This document shows, in pieces, positions 17,240-26,853 of a stretch of 64,000 bases of DNA. The number at the start of each line of letters is the position of its first letter. Position 1 is the first letter of the stretch. This DNA comes from CBDCWO01 sp965223405 (GTDB lineage Bacteria > Bacteroidota > Bacteroidia > Chitinophagales > Saprospiraceae), in contig CBDCWO010000006.1 in NCBI GenBank assembly GCA_965223405.1, forward strand, positions 1,054,001-1,118,000, given 5' to 3'. Below the pieces are notes generated by a model. It saw nothing but the letters and a program-made list of their open reading frames with translations. It made no database searches and was not told where the DNA came from. Both the position numbers and the translations under genes were made by a program.

Positions 17240-20011
17240 ATGATTCACCTAAGGGCAATTCTATCAGTAGTAATGTTTACTACCTGTTCCCAACTTTCAG
17301 CACAAATAGTGGTTGTCACTCCTGCTTTTCCCGGACCAGATGAAGCGATCACAGTAACCTATGATGCGACAAAAGGGAATGCGGGATTAAAAGGAACATC
17401 CCAAGTTTATATGCATGCAGGATTGGTCACCAATAAGAGCCAGGGGATGGAGTGGAGATATGTGGTAGGAAATTGGGGTCAAGACGATGCCAAAGTCAAA
17501 ATGAATAATCTTGGTAATGATAAACATGCAATCACCTACAACATAAGGGAGTTTCATGGCCTTCCACCAGGCGAAGAACTGAAGTACTTAGCCTTTGTAT
17601 TCCGCAATATAGATGGCTCCAAAGAAGGTAAAACAGAGACCAACGGAGATATTTTTATCCCGGCATCATCCGGTTCAAATTCCTCCTTTATCCGAAACGC
17701 ACCTGAATCGACCCGGTTTATTGCTACTATTAATTCGACCATAACGCTTGACTATACCTTCGCAGCAGATGTCGATATAACCGTTTGGCAAAATGGATTG
17801 TCCATCTTTGATACGACCTCCAATAGCCTTAGATATGATATTAATGTGTTGGAGTCTGGCAATTATACTTTAATTGTTGAGGCCGCCACAGAATCTGAAA
17901 CGATCCTAGATACTCTAAAATATACCGTTTTTGAAAAGAACCGAATTGCGGAACCACCGGTTGAGATAAAATCAGGAGTAAACGTTGTTGGTAATAAAAT
18001 ATATATGATGTTCGAAGCTCCAGATAAGGAATATGCCTATCTAGTTGGCAATTTCAACAATTGGTCTCCGGATTCTACCTACCAGATGAATAGAACACAG
18101 GATGGAACAAAATGGTGGATTGAAATGGAAAAGCCGGATCTCCGATACTTAATTTATAAATATAAATTACCCGGAAATATTGAAATAGCGGACCCATACT
18201 CAACCCTGATTTTGGATGAAAATCATGATCCTTTTATTACAAACCAGTCTTTTTTTCCCAGTTTCCCCAGTCAGGCGTACGGACGAGCCACGGTCTATGA
18301 TTTAGAGGCCACTAATTTTTCGTGGAAATATGATCATGTAATCCTTACACCAAAAGAAAAACTGGTCATCTATGAATTGTTGCTGAGGGATTTTCTTAAA
18401 GATCACAGTTATTTAAGTCTTTTGGACACACTCAGTTATTTAAAGAACTTAGGTGTCAATGCCATCGAACTTATGCCAGTAAGTGAATTTGAAGGAAACT
18501 TAAGCTGGGGATACAATCCATCTTTTCACATGGCGCTGGACAAATATTACGGTAGTTCGGAGGAGTTAAAACTAGTAATTGATGAAGCCCATAGGTTAGG
18601 AATAGCCGTCATCCTTGATGTGGTTTATAATCATGCTTTTAGCCAATGCCCATTGGCACAGATGTATTGGAACGCTGCTGAAAATAAACCGGCTAGCGAC
18701 AATCCCTGGCTGAATCCGGATGCCAAACATCCCTTCAATGTAGGCTACGACTTCAACCACGAAAGCACATTTACACGTCATTATGTAAAAAGAACATTGT
18801 CTCATTGGATAGAGGAATACCATGTGGATGGCTTTCGTTTTGACTTGTCAAAAGGATTTACCCAACGATTTAGTACTCATGACGGTACATTTCGTCAATA
18901 CGATCAAAGTCGGATAAATATTTTGACCGACTATGGTCAACATATCTGGTCAATAGATTCTTCATCCTATCTCATATTAGAGCACTTTGGAGATAATTTG
19001 GAGGAAGAAACTCTTTCAGATCTGGGCTTTATGTTATGGAACAACTTAAACCATGAGTATATCAACGCCTGCCAGGGTAAGGATTCGGATTTTTCCAACT
19101 TGTCCTACAAAAATAAAGGATGGTCAGCACCTCATGCGATTGGATATATGGAAAGTCATGATGAAGAAAGGATTTCCTATTCAGTCCAAGTAGCCGGAAG
19201 TCAAACTTCTGGATATGATACCCGAGACTTTGACATTACAATCGAAAGGTTAAAACTCGGGGCTCTATTTTTCTATGCCGTCCCAGGTCCCAGAATGATG
19301 TGGCAATTTGGAGAGTTAGCTTATGATTTTAGTATCAACACCTGTGAAAATGGGACCATATCTCCCAATTGTAGGTTGTCGCCGAAACCGATTCTGTGGA
19401 GTGATTTCCAAAACGAAAAGAGAAGGCAACTTTTTGATTTATATTCGGAGATCATTCATTTGCGTAACAAATATGATCTTTTTCAAACGGAAACATTCTT
19501 TTTGAGTTCCAGCAGCCGGGGTAAGGTGATTCGACTTTCCGATGAAGAAAATGGAGAATTTGGTATTGTAATCGGGAATTTTGACGTCAGACCATTGGTG
19601 ATAACCCCCATATTTCAAACTAAAGGAATTTGGTACGAATACTTTTCCGGAGAAGAAAAAATGGTAAACAACCAATTAGAACAAATTACATTACAACCTG
19701 GGGAATATCGATTGTACACCAATTTTAAAATGGATACCAGTTCTACCACCCCTGTCGTAAATTTAGTTGATGACCAAAATATTCGAATATTTCCCAATCC
19801 GTGGTCCGGTCAACTAAGTGTGAATAGCGACATTTATGAAATCCAAGAAGTCTTTATTTCAGACTTAAGCGGCAGACAGATACACCATGAATCACTTAAT
19901 CATGGAGTCAATAATTGGACTTGGAATACTCCGGTTGATCCAGGCTTTTATTTCATAAGATTAACCACCGATAAGGGGCTAACCTTCACCAAAAGCATTG
20001 TCAGATTATAA
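17240..20011 (+). CDS. Secreted alpha-amylase family enzyme (GH13) with T9SS sorting domain
   Basis: A 923-residue extracellular glucan hydrolase. A signal peptide (1-21) leads into two beta-sandwich regions; the second (about 255-335, AYLVGNFNNWSPDS) is CBM48-like. The GH13 barrel spans about 365-790: region I VILDVVYNHAF, region II VDGFRFDLSKG with nucleophile Asp535, region III LILEHFGD with acid/base Glu581, and region IV ESHDEER with Asp641. All three catalytic acids are present. A C-terminal T9SS type A domain (about 840-923, with FPNPWSGQLSV and GFYFIRLTT) sends it to the cell surface. The substrate is most likely starch or maltodextrin, given the locus; the exact specificity (amylase, pullulanase-like or other) cannot be read from these motifs. 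Confidence 0.92.
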   Translation: MIHLRAILSVVMFTTCSQLSAQIVVVTPAFPGPDEAITVTYDATKGNAGLKGTSQVYMHAGLVTNKSQGMEWRYVVGNWGQDDAKVKMNNLGNDKHAITYNIREFHGLPPGEELKYLAFVFRNIDGSKEGKTETNGDIFIPASSGSNSSFIRNAPESTRFIATINSTITLDYTFAADVDITVWQNGLSIFDTTSNSLRYDINVLESGNYTLIVEAATESETILDTLKYTVFEKNRIAEPPVEIKSGVNVVGNKIYMMFEAPDKEYAYLVGNFNNWSPDSTYQMNRTQDGTKWWIEMEKPDLRYLIYKYKLPGNIEIADPYSTLILDENHDPFITNQSFFPSFPSQAYGRATVYDLEATNFSWKYDHVILTPKEKLVIYELLLRDFLKDHSYLSLLDTLSYLKNLGVNAIELMPVSEFEGNLSWGYNPSFHMALDKYYGSSEELKLVIDEAHRLGIAVILDVVYNHAFSQCPLAQMYWNAAENKPASDNPWLNPDAKHPFNVGYDFNHESTFTRHYVKRTLSHWIEEYHVDGFRFDLSKGFTQRFSTHDGTFRQYDQSRINILTDYGQHIWSIDSSSYLILEHFGDNLEEETLSDLGFMLWNNLNHEYINACQGKDSDFSNLSYKNKGWSAPHAIGYMESHDEERISYSVQVAGSQTSGYDTRDFDITIERLKLGALFFYAVPGPRMMWQFGELAYDFSINTCENGTISPNCRLSPKPILWSDFQNEKRRQLFDLYSEIIHLRNKYDLFQTETFFLSSSSRGKVIRLSDEENGEFGIVIGNFDVRPLVITPIFQTKGIWYEYFSGEEKMVNNQLEQITLQPGEYRLYTNFKMDTSSTTPVVNLVDDQNIRIFPNPWSGQLSVNSDIYEIQEVFISDLSGRQIHHESLNHGVNNWTWNTPVDPGFYFIRLTTDKGLTFTKSIVRL

Positions 20012-20016
20012 GTTAA

Positions 20017-20440
20017 CGTGAATAATGGATAACAAAAAGTGTTGATAACGCTATAAAATAAAGGGAATATTTAATATATTAATAGCTGATAAACAATCAA
20101 TAATATTACAATATGCTCCAATGACTGATGGCGAAATTATAAAAATTTCGTTGCCGTTGATGATTTTTGTAAACTTTTTGAACCCCAAATCAAACAATTT
20201 CACTTGAAATCGGGTTAAAACATCCGGCGCAATCGGCCTTCTAAACTTTCTATAGTTTTTCCAACCTATTCCTCTATTTATTTCACCACATTTTGACCTT
20301 AGAAAGGTCACCAATTGGGCGACCTCACTGAGGTCGGTTTCTCTTTAAATGGTTTTCTAACCTACGATAACCCCTCCGGGGTTTGTTCCGCTAATTTATT
20401 CCACCACATTACCATAAAAAGACTAGGAGTATTAAATAAT
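20017..20440. mobile_element. Transposase-less sister copy of an IS200/IS605-like element (MITE-like)
   Basis: This 424-bp block is nearly the same as the two flanks of the element at 20444-21320, with its transposase cassette missing. Bases 20017-20312 match 20444-20740 (about 16 differences counted by eye, roughly 95 per cent), and 20313-20440 match 21194-21320. It keeps three short hairpins: GACCTT-AGA-AAGGTC at 20295-20309, GACCTC-ACT-GAGGTC at 20321-20335 and AACCCC-TCC-GGGGTT at 20369-20383. It begins six bases after the amylase stop codon. An 87-codon minus-strand frame inside it is not kept in the sister copy. Confidence 0.7.
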
Positions 20441-20770
20441 TATCGCGAATAATGGATAACAAAAAGTGTTGATGACGCTATAAAACAAAGGGAATATTTA
20501 ATATATTAATAGCTGATAAACAATCAATAATATTACAATATTCTTCAATAACTGATGGTGAAATTATAAAAATTTCATTGCTGTTGATGATTTTTGTAAA
20601 CTTTTTGAACCCCAAATCAAACAATTTCGCTTGAAATCAGGTCAAAACAACAGGCGCAATCGGCCTTCTAAACTTTCTATAGTTTTTCCAACCTATTCCT
20701 CTATTTATTTCACCACATTTTGACCTTGGAAAGGTCACCATAGGTTAGTATTCATTATTGATAATCTTCT

Positions 20771-20785
20771 GACCTCAGGGAGGTC
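20771..20785. repeat. Left subterminal hairpin of the IS200-like element
   Basis: GACCTC-AGG-GAGGTC forms a perfect 6-bp hairpin 75 bases before the transposase remnant. The same arms occur on the right side of the remnant, as expected for the hairpins recognised by Y1 transposases. Confidence 0.6.
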
Positions 20786-20859
20786 ACCCAATTTTGTATA
20801 TCGTACAGTTAAAAATTTTGCAAAAAATATTATTATCATCGAGTTTAGATTGATCCAAT

Positions 20860-21195
20860 ATGGCTGATACCTATAGAAAAGTATACCTACATATGGTATT
20901 CGCTGTTAAAAACAGAGATGCCCATCTCGATGTATCCTGGTGAAACAGACTATTTGCCTATACGTCAAAAATGCTAACTAATCGTGGCCATTTTGCCCTT
21001 GCTGTGAATGGATATCATGATCATGTCCATTTTTTTATTGACTATTCATGCAAAGAGCTAATTGAAGATTGGGTAAGGGAAGTAAAGAAATCTATGAGTA
21101 ACTTTATCAAGGACCATCGTCTCTGTAAATGCCATTTTCAATGGCAATCAGGATACGCCGTTTTTTCTGTCGGATACCTAGAAAAGGGTAAGTAA
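20860..21195 (+). pseudogene. IS200/IS605 (REP-associated type) Y1 transposase, broken
   Basis: The ATG at 20860 opens a frame reading MADTYRKVYLHMVFAVKNRD, the standard start of small Y1/REP transposases. After 27 codons a TGA at 20941-20943 stops it. The same frame then continues to 21195 with NGYHDHVHFFID, which holds the HUH metal motif (HVH), and with the EVKKSMSNFIKD and FQWQSGYAVFSV segments. The C-terminus stops at SVGYLEKGK, before the helix with the catalytic tyrosine expected from full-length relatives. So the gene has both an internal stop and a lost end and cannot make active enzyme, unless the TGA is suppressed. An internal ATG at 20971 gives the 74-residue remnant. Confidence 0.85.
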
Positions 21196-21201
21196 TTGGG
21201 C

Positions 21202-21216
21202 GACCTCGCTGAGGTC
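21202..21216. repeat. Right subterminal hairpin of the IS200-like element
   Basis: GACCTC-GCT-GAGGTC forms a perfect 6-bp hairpin just after the transposase remnant. It is the same as 20321-20335 in the sister copy, apart from the loop. Confidence 0.6.
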
Positions 21217-21364
21217 GGTTTCTTTTTAAATGGTTTTCTAACCTACGATAACCCCTCTGGGGTTTGTTCCGCTAATTTATTCCACCACATTACCATAAAA
21301 AGACTAGGAGTATTAAATAAATAATTAAATTAATTAAGACGTAGATGGAAATTGGGATCACTGA

Positions 21365-22852
21365 TCAGGTATCATCTACTCGCAATGTAAATACAGCTGC
21401 TATTAAAAATGACACACCCCCAATGATTAAAGCATATCCGGGTTCACTGTCGAAAAAAGTTCTCAACAAGAACCCCAGGACAGCTGCAGCCAGTATTTGA
21501 GGAATTACAATGAAAAAGTTGAAAACTCCCATAAAATATCCCATTCGTTTTGCCGGCAGGGCACTGGTTAACATAGCATAAGGTAAAGAAAGGATACTGG
21601 CCCAGGCAATTCCAATTCCGATCATACATACTAGAAAAAAATACTTGTCCGGTACCAGATAGACAGCAGTCAAGCTGATTGCACCGATTGTCAAAGCCAG
21701 GGCATGAGTTCTCTTTCTTGTAATGCGAGATGCTAATATAGGGAGTAGAAATGCCACCAGAGCGGCCAAACCGTTATAGACTGCAAAACCATTACTTACC
21801 CAATCACCTCCATCATTAAATGCTTTACTGGTGGGATCATCCGAGCCAAAAATATGTTTGGTAACTGTTGCTGTGGTATATATCCACATTGAAAAAAGAG
21901 CAAACCAGGAGAAAAATTGCACATAGGCTAATTGTTTCATTTTATGCGGCATCATCAATAATCCATCGATAATCCCTACAAAATCATTATGATTTCCTTG
22001 CTGTTTTAAATAATGAGATATCCAAAAACCCATACCAAATACCAAAAATCCAACACCGAGGATGTAGAGGTCCTTATTTTGTCCAAACGGAGTAAGAGCC
22101 AACAATAAGGTGATTAATATGCCACTCACAATAAAAAACGTGCTCATTTTGATCTGACCTTTCCACTTGGACTGAGGTAGATGATCTACTTCTTCTTCCG
22201 GGTTATCATCAAAGCCTTCGATTTCTTCCGGAGAATATTCAAAGGAACGGAAAACCGTCCAGGATACGGCCCCCAAAAAAGCAATGGCTCCAATGTAAAA
22301 AGACCATTTTACCGAATCCGGGATTTGTCCTTCTGGAGCCGTATTCGAGATACCCAGAAAGTTTGTGAATATATACGGTAAAAGAGAAGCTACCACAGCT
22401 CCAATTCCGATGAAAAAACTTTGCATGGCAAAACCTAGATTCCTTTGCTTTTCAGGTAGATTATCACCCACAAAGGCCCGAAAAGGTTCCATGGAAACAT
22501 TGATGCTGGTATCAAGAATCCATAAGGTGCCTACTGCGATCCAAAGTGCGCCTGAATTAGGCATTAAGACCAAGGCTAATGAAGCAAGAATTGCACCTAT
22601 TAAAAAATAGGGTCGACGTCTTCCTAATCTTCCCCAGGTACGATCACTGAAATATCCGACTATCGGCTGTACAACCAATCCGGTCACTGGGGCTGCCACC
22701 CACAAAATAGCCAAACTATCAATTTCAGCACCCAACGTTTGGAAAATACGACTCACATTGGCATTTTGTAACGCAAATCCGAATTGAATACCTAAAAATC
22801 CAAAACTCATATTCCAGATCTGCCAAAAACTTAATCCAGGTCTTGTATTCAT
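21365..22852 (-). CDS. MFS sugar transporter, SLC45-like (maltose/maltodextrin type)
   Basis: A 495-residue inner-membrane protein with about twelve hydrophobic segments. The loop between helices 2 and 3 carries FSDRTWGRLGRRRPY (68-82), the characteristic motif of the glycoside-pentoside/SLC45 group, which contains bacterial maltose and sucrose permeases. A charged cytoplasmic loop lies near 205-225. It is the last gene of the pgmB, maltose phosphorylase, transporter run, 81 bp after the phosphorylase stop. This strongly suggests that it brings maltose or short maltodextrins from the periplasm into the cytoplasm, so no PTS is needed. The IS200-like element lies directly downstream. Confidence 0.88.
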   Translation of the reverse strand: MNTRPGLSFWQIWNMSFGFLGIQFGFALQNANVSRIFQTLGAEIDSLAILWVAAPVTGLVVQPIVGYFSDRTWGRLGRRRPYFLIGAILASLALVLMPNSGALWIAVGTLWILDTSINVSMEPFRAFVGDNLPEKQRNLGFAMQSFFIGIGAVVASLLPYIFTNFLGISNTAPEGQIPDSVKWSFYIGAIAFLGAVSWTVFRSFEYSPEEIEGFDDNPEEEVDHLPQSKWKGQIKMSTFFIVSGILITLLLALTPFGQNKDLYILGVGFLVFGMGFWISHYLKQQGNHNDFVGIIDGLLMMPHKMKQLAYVQFFSWFALFSMWIYTTATVTKHIFGSDDPTSKAFNDGGDWVSNGFAVYNGLAALVAFLLPILASRITRKRTHALALTIGAISLTAVYLVPDKYFFLVCMIGIGIAWASILSLPYAMLTSALPAKRMGYFMGVFNFFIVIPQILAAAVLGFLLRTFFDSEPGYALIIGGVSFLIAAVFTLRVDDT

Positions 22853-22933
22853 ATATTACATTTTGGTATTGGCAAAATCAATTTTTTGAATCACAATTCA
22901 TACAGACAAAACCATTCTTTATTAATCATAAAC

Positions 22934-25234
22934 TCATGCTAAAATCTGCATTGGAACTGCTAATATCTCTTCATGATCTATTTGAAAAGATTGTTCAAAC
23001 AAGAACAATTGTATTCGTTTATCACCGAAGTTTTGAATCTTCACTTCATCCTCGGTTAACCAAACACGAATTGGAACTTCGTGATACAGAATCGTAAAAG
23101 TTAATTTTTTCCATTCAGGAGGCAATTGTGGATATAAATAGAGATCCTGATTTCTGATCTGCAAACCCGCAAACCCATATACAATAGACATCCAGGTACC
23201 TGCCATACTAGTAATATGCAGACCATCTTCGGTATCCTGATTGTAATTATCCAAATCCAATCTGGAAGTTTTTAAATACAATTCATACGACTTTTTCATA
23301 TCTCCCAATCTGGCTGCCAAAATACTATGCACACAGGGTGACAGTGAAGATTCATGAACTGTCATCGGCTCGTAAAATTCAAAATTTCTTTTGATTTCTG
23401 ATTTCGAAAAATGATCAGGAAAAAAGAACAATCCTTGCAAAACATCTGCCTGTTTAATATAACACGATCTAAGTATCCTATCCCAGGACCAATTTTGATT
23501 TAAAGGAATCTGTGATTCTGGAATCTGGCTTACCGTTTTCAATTCTTTATCTAAAAATCCATCTTGCTGAAGAAATACCTCCCTGGTACTATCCAAAGGC
23601 AAATAGATTTCCGGAATTACTTTTATCCATTGGTCCATCTCATCTCCTAAATTCCATTCCGACAAAAAAGTTTGGTATTTAATCTCAGAATGGGTTTTTA
23701 ATTCAGAGAGTTGGTCCAAGGCAAATTGCAAGCACCACTTTGCCATGTAATTGGTATACCAATTATTATTTACATTGTTTTCATACTCGTTCGGACCGGT
23801 CACTCCCAGTATGACATATTTTTTCTTCTCTTGCGAGTAGTTCATGCGCTGATACCAAAATCTGGCTATTGAAATAATCACCGGCAATCCATAAGTGTAA
23901 ACATATTCCTTATCACCGGTAGCATTGAGATAAAAGAAAATGGCATAAACGATGGCTCCGTTACGATGGATCTCCTCAAAAGTAATCTCCCATTCATTGT
24001 GACACTCTTCCCCATTCATTGTGACCATTGGATACAATGCGGCACCTCCATCAAATCCTAGCTTTTCGGCATTTTCAATCGCTTTTTCAAGATGGTTATA
24101 TCGATAAAGTAACAATTGTCGGGCAATAGTTTTTCCACAAGAATGATAATAAAACGGTAGGCAATACGCTTCCGTATCCCAATAAGTACTGCCCCCATAT
24201 TTCTCACCGGTAAACCCTTTGGGACCGATATTTAATCTTGGATCATCCCCCCGGTATGTCTGCAGTAATTGAAATATATTATACCGAATCCCCTGCTGGG
24301 CAGAGACATCTCCTTCAATCTGGATATCCACTTCTTGCCACTTTCTTTCCCATGCCTGAACATGTAATTCTTTTAATTGCTGAACACTTTGTGCTTTGAA
24401 TTCATGCAACAAAGCAATCGCTTGACTCTGCACTTCCTGTGGATTCACATAAAAAGAAGATTGATTGGCTACCCTTTTGATCAAACAAATTTTCTGTTTC
24501 GGACTTAGTTTTCCAGTAAGCTGGCAACCGGCATATTGCTTATTCCGGATAAACTGTGTATCACAGTTCCAATCTTTGAGTTCCACATCCGCAGCGGAAA
24601 CCACCACAAAGTTAGTCTTTTTGGTCCGTGCACATACGGACATTTCATATTTGTTAATATGGGAACCTACCGGTTCCCAAAACACTTCATCATAATTACT
24701 GTCTTGGTTTCTAACGTCAAAGTCCAATCCGCTTTGAATTGCTATTTCACCCTGGAATGAATTACTGGTTATAGTCAATTCAATTACTCCCAAGTTAGGC
24801 TGAGAAAAACTACAAAAGCGGCTAAACCAAAGATCCAATTTACCGCTCTTGGTTTGCCATGTGAAAGATCGGGTGAGTATCCCCTTTTGTAAGTCTAAGA
24901 CACGCAGATAATCCGAAATTTTTGCTGAATTAAAATCCAGGCTTTCACCATTTGCAGATATTTTGCACTCAATCCAATTGACTGAATTCAGTACCTTGGC
25001 AAAATATTCAGGATATCCATTTTTCCACCATCCCACTCTGGTTTTATCCGGGTAATAGATACCGGCGAAATAACTTCCAGGCAATGTTTCTCCACCATAT
25101 CCTTCCTCGAAATTTCCCCGAATACCCATAAAGCCATTTCCGGTACTAAACAAACTTTCTGTAACCAGGGCATTTTCTGGTACAAACGTTGACTCTATTA
25201 TCTTCCAGGCATCCTTTTCAACATATTTTCTCAT
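22934..25234 (-). CDS. GH65 glycoside phosphorylase, probably maltose phosphorylase
   Basis: A 766-residue cytoplasmic enzyme of family GH65. It has the N-terminal beta-sandwich (starting RKYVEKDAWKII; FSTGNGFMGIRGNFEE is a typical motif), the linker helices, the (alpha/alpha)6 barrel with GGSTYWDTEAYCLP and the catalytic region NEWEITFEEIHRNG (about residues 405-425) that carries the acid glutamate, and the C-terminal jelly roll. Family members split maltose, trehalose or kojibiose with phosphate, giving glucose and beta-glucose 1-phosphate. Maltose is preferred here because of the amylase and SLC45 transporter next to it. It overlaps the preceding beta-phosphoglucomutase gene by one base (TAATG), so the two are translationally coupled. 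Confidence 0.9.
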   Translation of the reverse strand: MRKYVEKDAWKIIESTFVPENALVTESLFSTGNGFMGIRGNFEEGYGGETLPGSYFAGIYYPDKTRVGWWKNGYPEYFAKVLNSVNWIECKISANGESLDFNSAKISDYLRVLDLQKGILTRSFTWQTKSGKLDLWFSRFCSFSQPNLGVIELTITSNSFQGEIAIQSGLDFDVRNQDSNYDEVFWEPVGSHINKYEMSVCARTKKTNFVVVSAADVELKDWNCDTQFIRNKQYAGCQLTGKLSPKQKICLIKRVANQSSFYVNPQEVQSQAIALLHEFKAQSVQQLKELHVQAWERKWQEVDIQIEGDVSAQQGIRYNIFQLLQTYRGDDPRLNIGPKGFTGEKYGGSTYWDTEAYCLPFYYHSCGKTIARQLLLYRYNHLEKAIENAEKLGFDGGAALYPMVTMNGEECHNEWEITFEEIHRNGAIVYAIFFYLNATGDKEYVYTYGLPVIISIARFWYQRMNYSQEKKKYVILGVTGPNEYENNVNNNWYTNYMAKWCLQFALDQLSELKTHSEIKYQTFLSEWNLGDEMDQWIKVIPEIYLPLDSTREVFLQQDGFLDKELKTVSQIPESQIPLNQNWSWDRILRSCYIKQADVLQGLFFFPDHFSKSEIKRNFEFYEPMTVHESSLSPCVHSILAARLGDMKKSYELYLKTSRLDLDNYNQDTEDGLHITSMAGTWMSIVYGFAGLQIRNQDLYLYPQLPPEWKKLTFTILYHEVPIRVWLTEDEVKIQNFGDKRIQLFLFEQSFQIDHEEILAVPMQILA

Positions 25235-25920
25235 TATTCAACTTTCTTAGCTTGGATTTTGTCAATTATATTTTGTGGCGTAGATTGATTCAGACCCGCT
25301 ATAATTAGGTCAGCGCTATGCAATATGGGAACTGGTCTAGTATCGATACCTACCACCCAACAGCCTGCTGCTTTGGCAGCAAAGATCCCATCCTGTGCAT
25401 CTTCAAAAACAATGCAATCACCAGGATTCAGATTTAACCGCTCAATCGCAATGGTAAACACTTCCGGATCCGGTTTGGAGTTAATAATATTAGTACCATC
25501 AGAAATGGCATCAAATAAATGAGTAATCTTAAGATTAGTCAATACTTTCTTGGCATTTTTCGAGCTGGAACCTACTCCAATTTTTAAACCTAATCTCTTA
25601 CAAGTCTCTAAGAATTTTAAAACTCCAGGAAGCAAATCATCCGGAGTCAATTTATCTATTTTTTTTAGATAATTGTCATTCTTCCAACTAGCCATTCGGA
25701 CCTTTTCCTCATGTGGAAAATCCCCAGCCCTATCCTGCAATACAATATCCAAAGCATCCATTCGACTTACGCCTTTTGTCATTTCCAATACTTCTGGAGT
25801 GACCTTAATTTGATAGGTCTGGGCCATTTCCCTCCAACATTCTTCATGATACATGGCCGTATCCACCAGCACCCCATCCAAATCAAAAATAAATCCTCTA
25901 ATCCTATTTATTTTGGTCAC
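25234..25920 (-). CDS. pgmB: Beta-phosphoglucomutase
   Basis: A 228-residue HAD-fold mutase. Motif 1 is FDLDGVLVDT, with nucleophile Asp13 and acid/base Asp15, followed by the cap sequence YHEECWREM typical of beta-phosphoglucomutase. Motif 2 is VGSSSKNAKKVL, motif 3 includes the lysine in NSKPDPEVF, and motif 4 is CIVFEDAQDGIFAAKAAG. It turns beta-glucose 1-phosphate from the phosphorylase into glucose 6-phosphate for glycolysis. It is the first gene of the operon and shares one base with the phosphorylase gene. Its promoter must lie in the 75 bp shared with the divergent Nudix-type regulator. Confidence 0.93.
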   Translation of the reverse strand: MTKINRIRGFIFDLDGVLVDTAMYHEECWREMAQTYQIKVTPEVLEMTKGVSRMDALDIVLQDRAGDFPHEEKVRMASWKNDNYLKKIDKLTPDDLLPGVLKFLETCKRLGLKIGVGSSSKNAKKVLTNLKITHLFDAISDGTNIINSKPDPEVFTIAIERLNLNPGDCIVFEDAQDGIFAAKAAGCWVVGIDTRPVPILHSADLIIAGLNQSTPQNIIDKIQAKKVE

Positions 25921-25995
25921 ATTTTTGATGTTTTACAGAAAATATTTTTTCAAAAATAAAGATATTGTATTTTAGACACTTAATATAGCATAGCA

Positions 25996-26715
25996 GTGGA
26001 AGAAATTATAACTCAAAATTTAACTTGGACACCAATCCGCCAAGAACATAAACTTGCTTTTTCGGTTGATTGCATCCTTTTTGGTTATGATAACCATAGT
26101 TTGAAAGTGCTTCTTACCGAGTGTACTATGCCTCAATATCGGGGTAAATGGTCATTGATAGGAGATCTAGTCAGAACCGATGAAGACTTAATTAAGGCGG
26201 CATTGCGGGTCATTGAAAGATATACCAATATCCAAGATATTTATATTGAACAAGTACACACATTTGGCAAAGTAGGCCGGCATCCACTAGGGCGCGTGAT
26301 TACAACTGCATTTTATTCGTTGATGAAAATCGATGACTATCAATCGATTTATGAACCTCACATCCCAAATATAAAATGGGCGGAAGTCAAAGACTTAACT
26401 GGTTTGGCATTTGACCACGATGAAATCTTACAAAAATGTTTGGAAAAACTACGCAGATCGGTAAGAGAAAGCCCCATTGGATTTAATCTGCTTCCTCGAA
26501 AATTTACTTTAACCCAGCTGCAAACCTTGTATGAAGTGGTATTGGAAATCCAGATTGATAAGCGAAATTTCAGAAGGAAACTTCGAAAATTAGACTTACT
26601 GCGTGATACTAATGTATATCAGGAGGAAGTTTCACACCGACCGGCAAAGTTGTATCGATTTGATTACGAGAAGTATCAAAAACAAAGACTTTCAGGATTT
26701 CATTTTGAAATTTAA
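25996..26715 (+). CDS. Nudix-domain transcriptional regulator (NrtR/AraR-like)
   Basis: A 239-residue protein starting with GTG. An N-terminal Nudix fold (about 15-150) is joined to a C-terminal winged helix (about 165-235, with FTLTQLQTLYEVVL and the basic KRNFRRKLRKL). The Nudix box is degenerate: the segment after GKWSLIGDL has IKAALRVIERYTN where catalytic enzymes have REXXEE, so hydrolase activity is unlikely. In Bacteroidota this architecture is used by sugar-responsive repressors such as AraR, and by NrtR. It is divergent from the pgmB-phosphorylase-transporter operon with a 75-bp gap, the expected place for its operator. The inferred role is control of this maltose operon by a sugar or sugar phosphate; the ligand is not shown by the sequence. 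Confidence 0.85.
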   Translation: MEEIITQNLTWTPIRQEHKLAFSVDCILFGYDNHSLKVLLTECTMPQYRGKWSLIGDLVRTDEDLIKAALRVIERYTNIQDIYIEQVHTFGKVGRHPLGRVITTAFYSLMKIDDYQSIYEPHIPNIKWAEVKDLTGLAFDHDEILQKCLEKLRRSVRESPIGFNLLPRKFTLTQLQTLYEVVLEIQIDKRNFRRKLRKLDLLRDTNVYQEEVSHRPAKLYRFDYEKYQKQRLSGFHFEI

Positions 26716-26853
26716 ATATCAAATCCACTTGGTAGCACACCAGTCGGTTCTCAGGGAAAAAATAATACCGATACTATATAGAATCGAAATCGATTATTCC
26801 GACTTTCACGAAAAAATGTATCTCAATACCTATGCAATTTCTATTTTTAATCC

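Larger units (their letters stand above)
20444..21320. mobile_element. Decayed IS200/IS605-like element with transposase remnant
   Basis: The element is a direct tandem neighbour of the shorter copy at 20017-20440. It has the same 297-bp left block and 127-bp right block but carries an extra 453-bp cassette (20741-21193) holding a Y1-transposase remnant between two GACCTC...GAGGTC hairpins. The right block includes AACCCC-TCT-GGGGTT at 21250-21264. Subterminal hairpins flanking a small HUH transposase, with no terminal inverted repeats and no target duplication, are typical of IS200/IS605 and REP-associated elements. Both copies sit at the end of the amylase gene, before the sugar transporter gene. 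Confidence 0.7.

Noticed and set aside
20051..20314. 87-codon minus-strand frame in the transposase-less element
   Set aside because: In the sister copy the same frame has a stop (CGA to TGA) and mostly amino-acid-changing differences, so it is not under coding selection.
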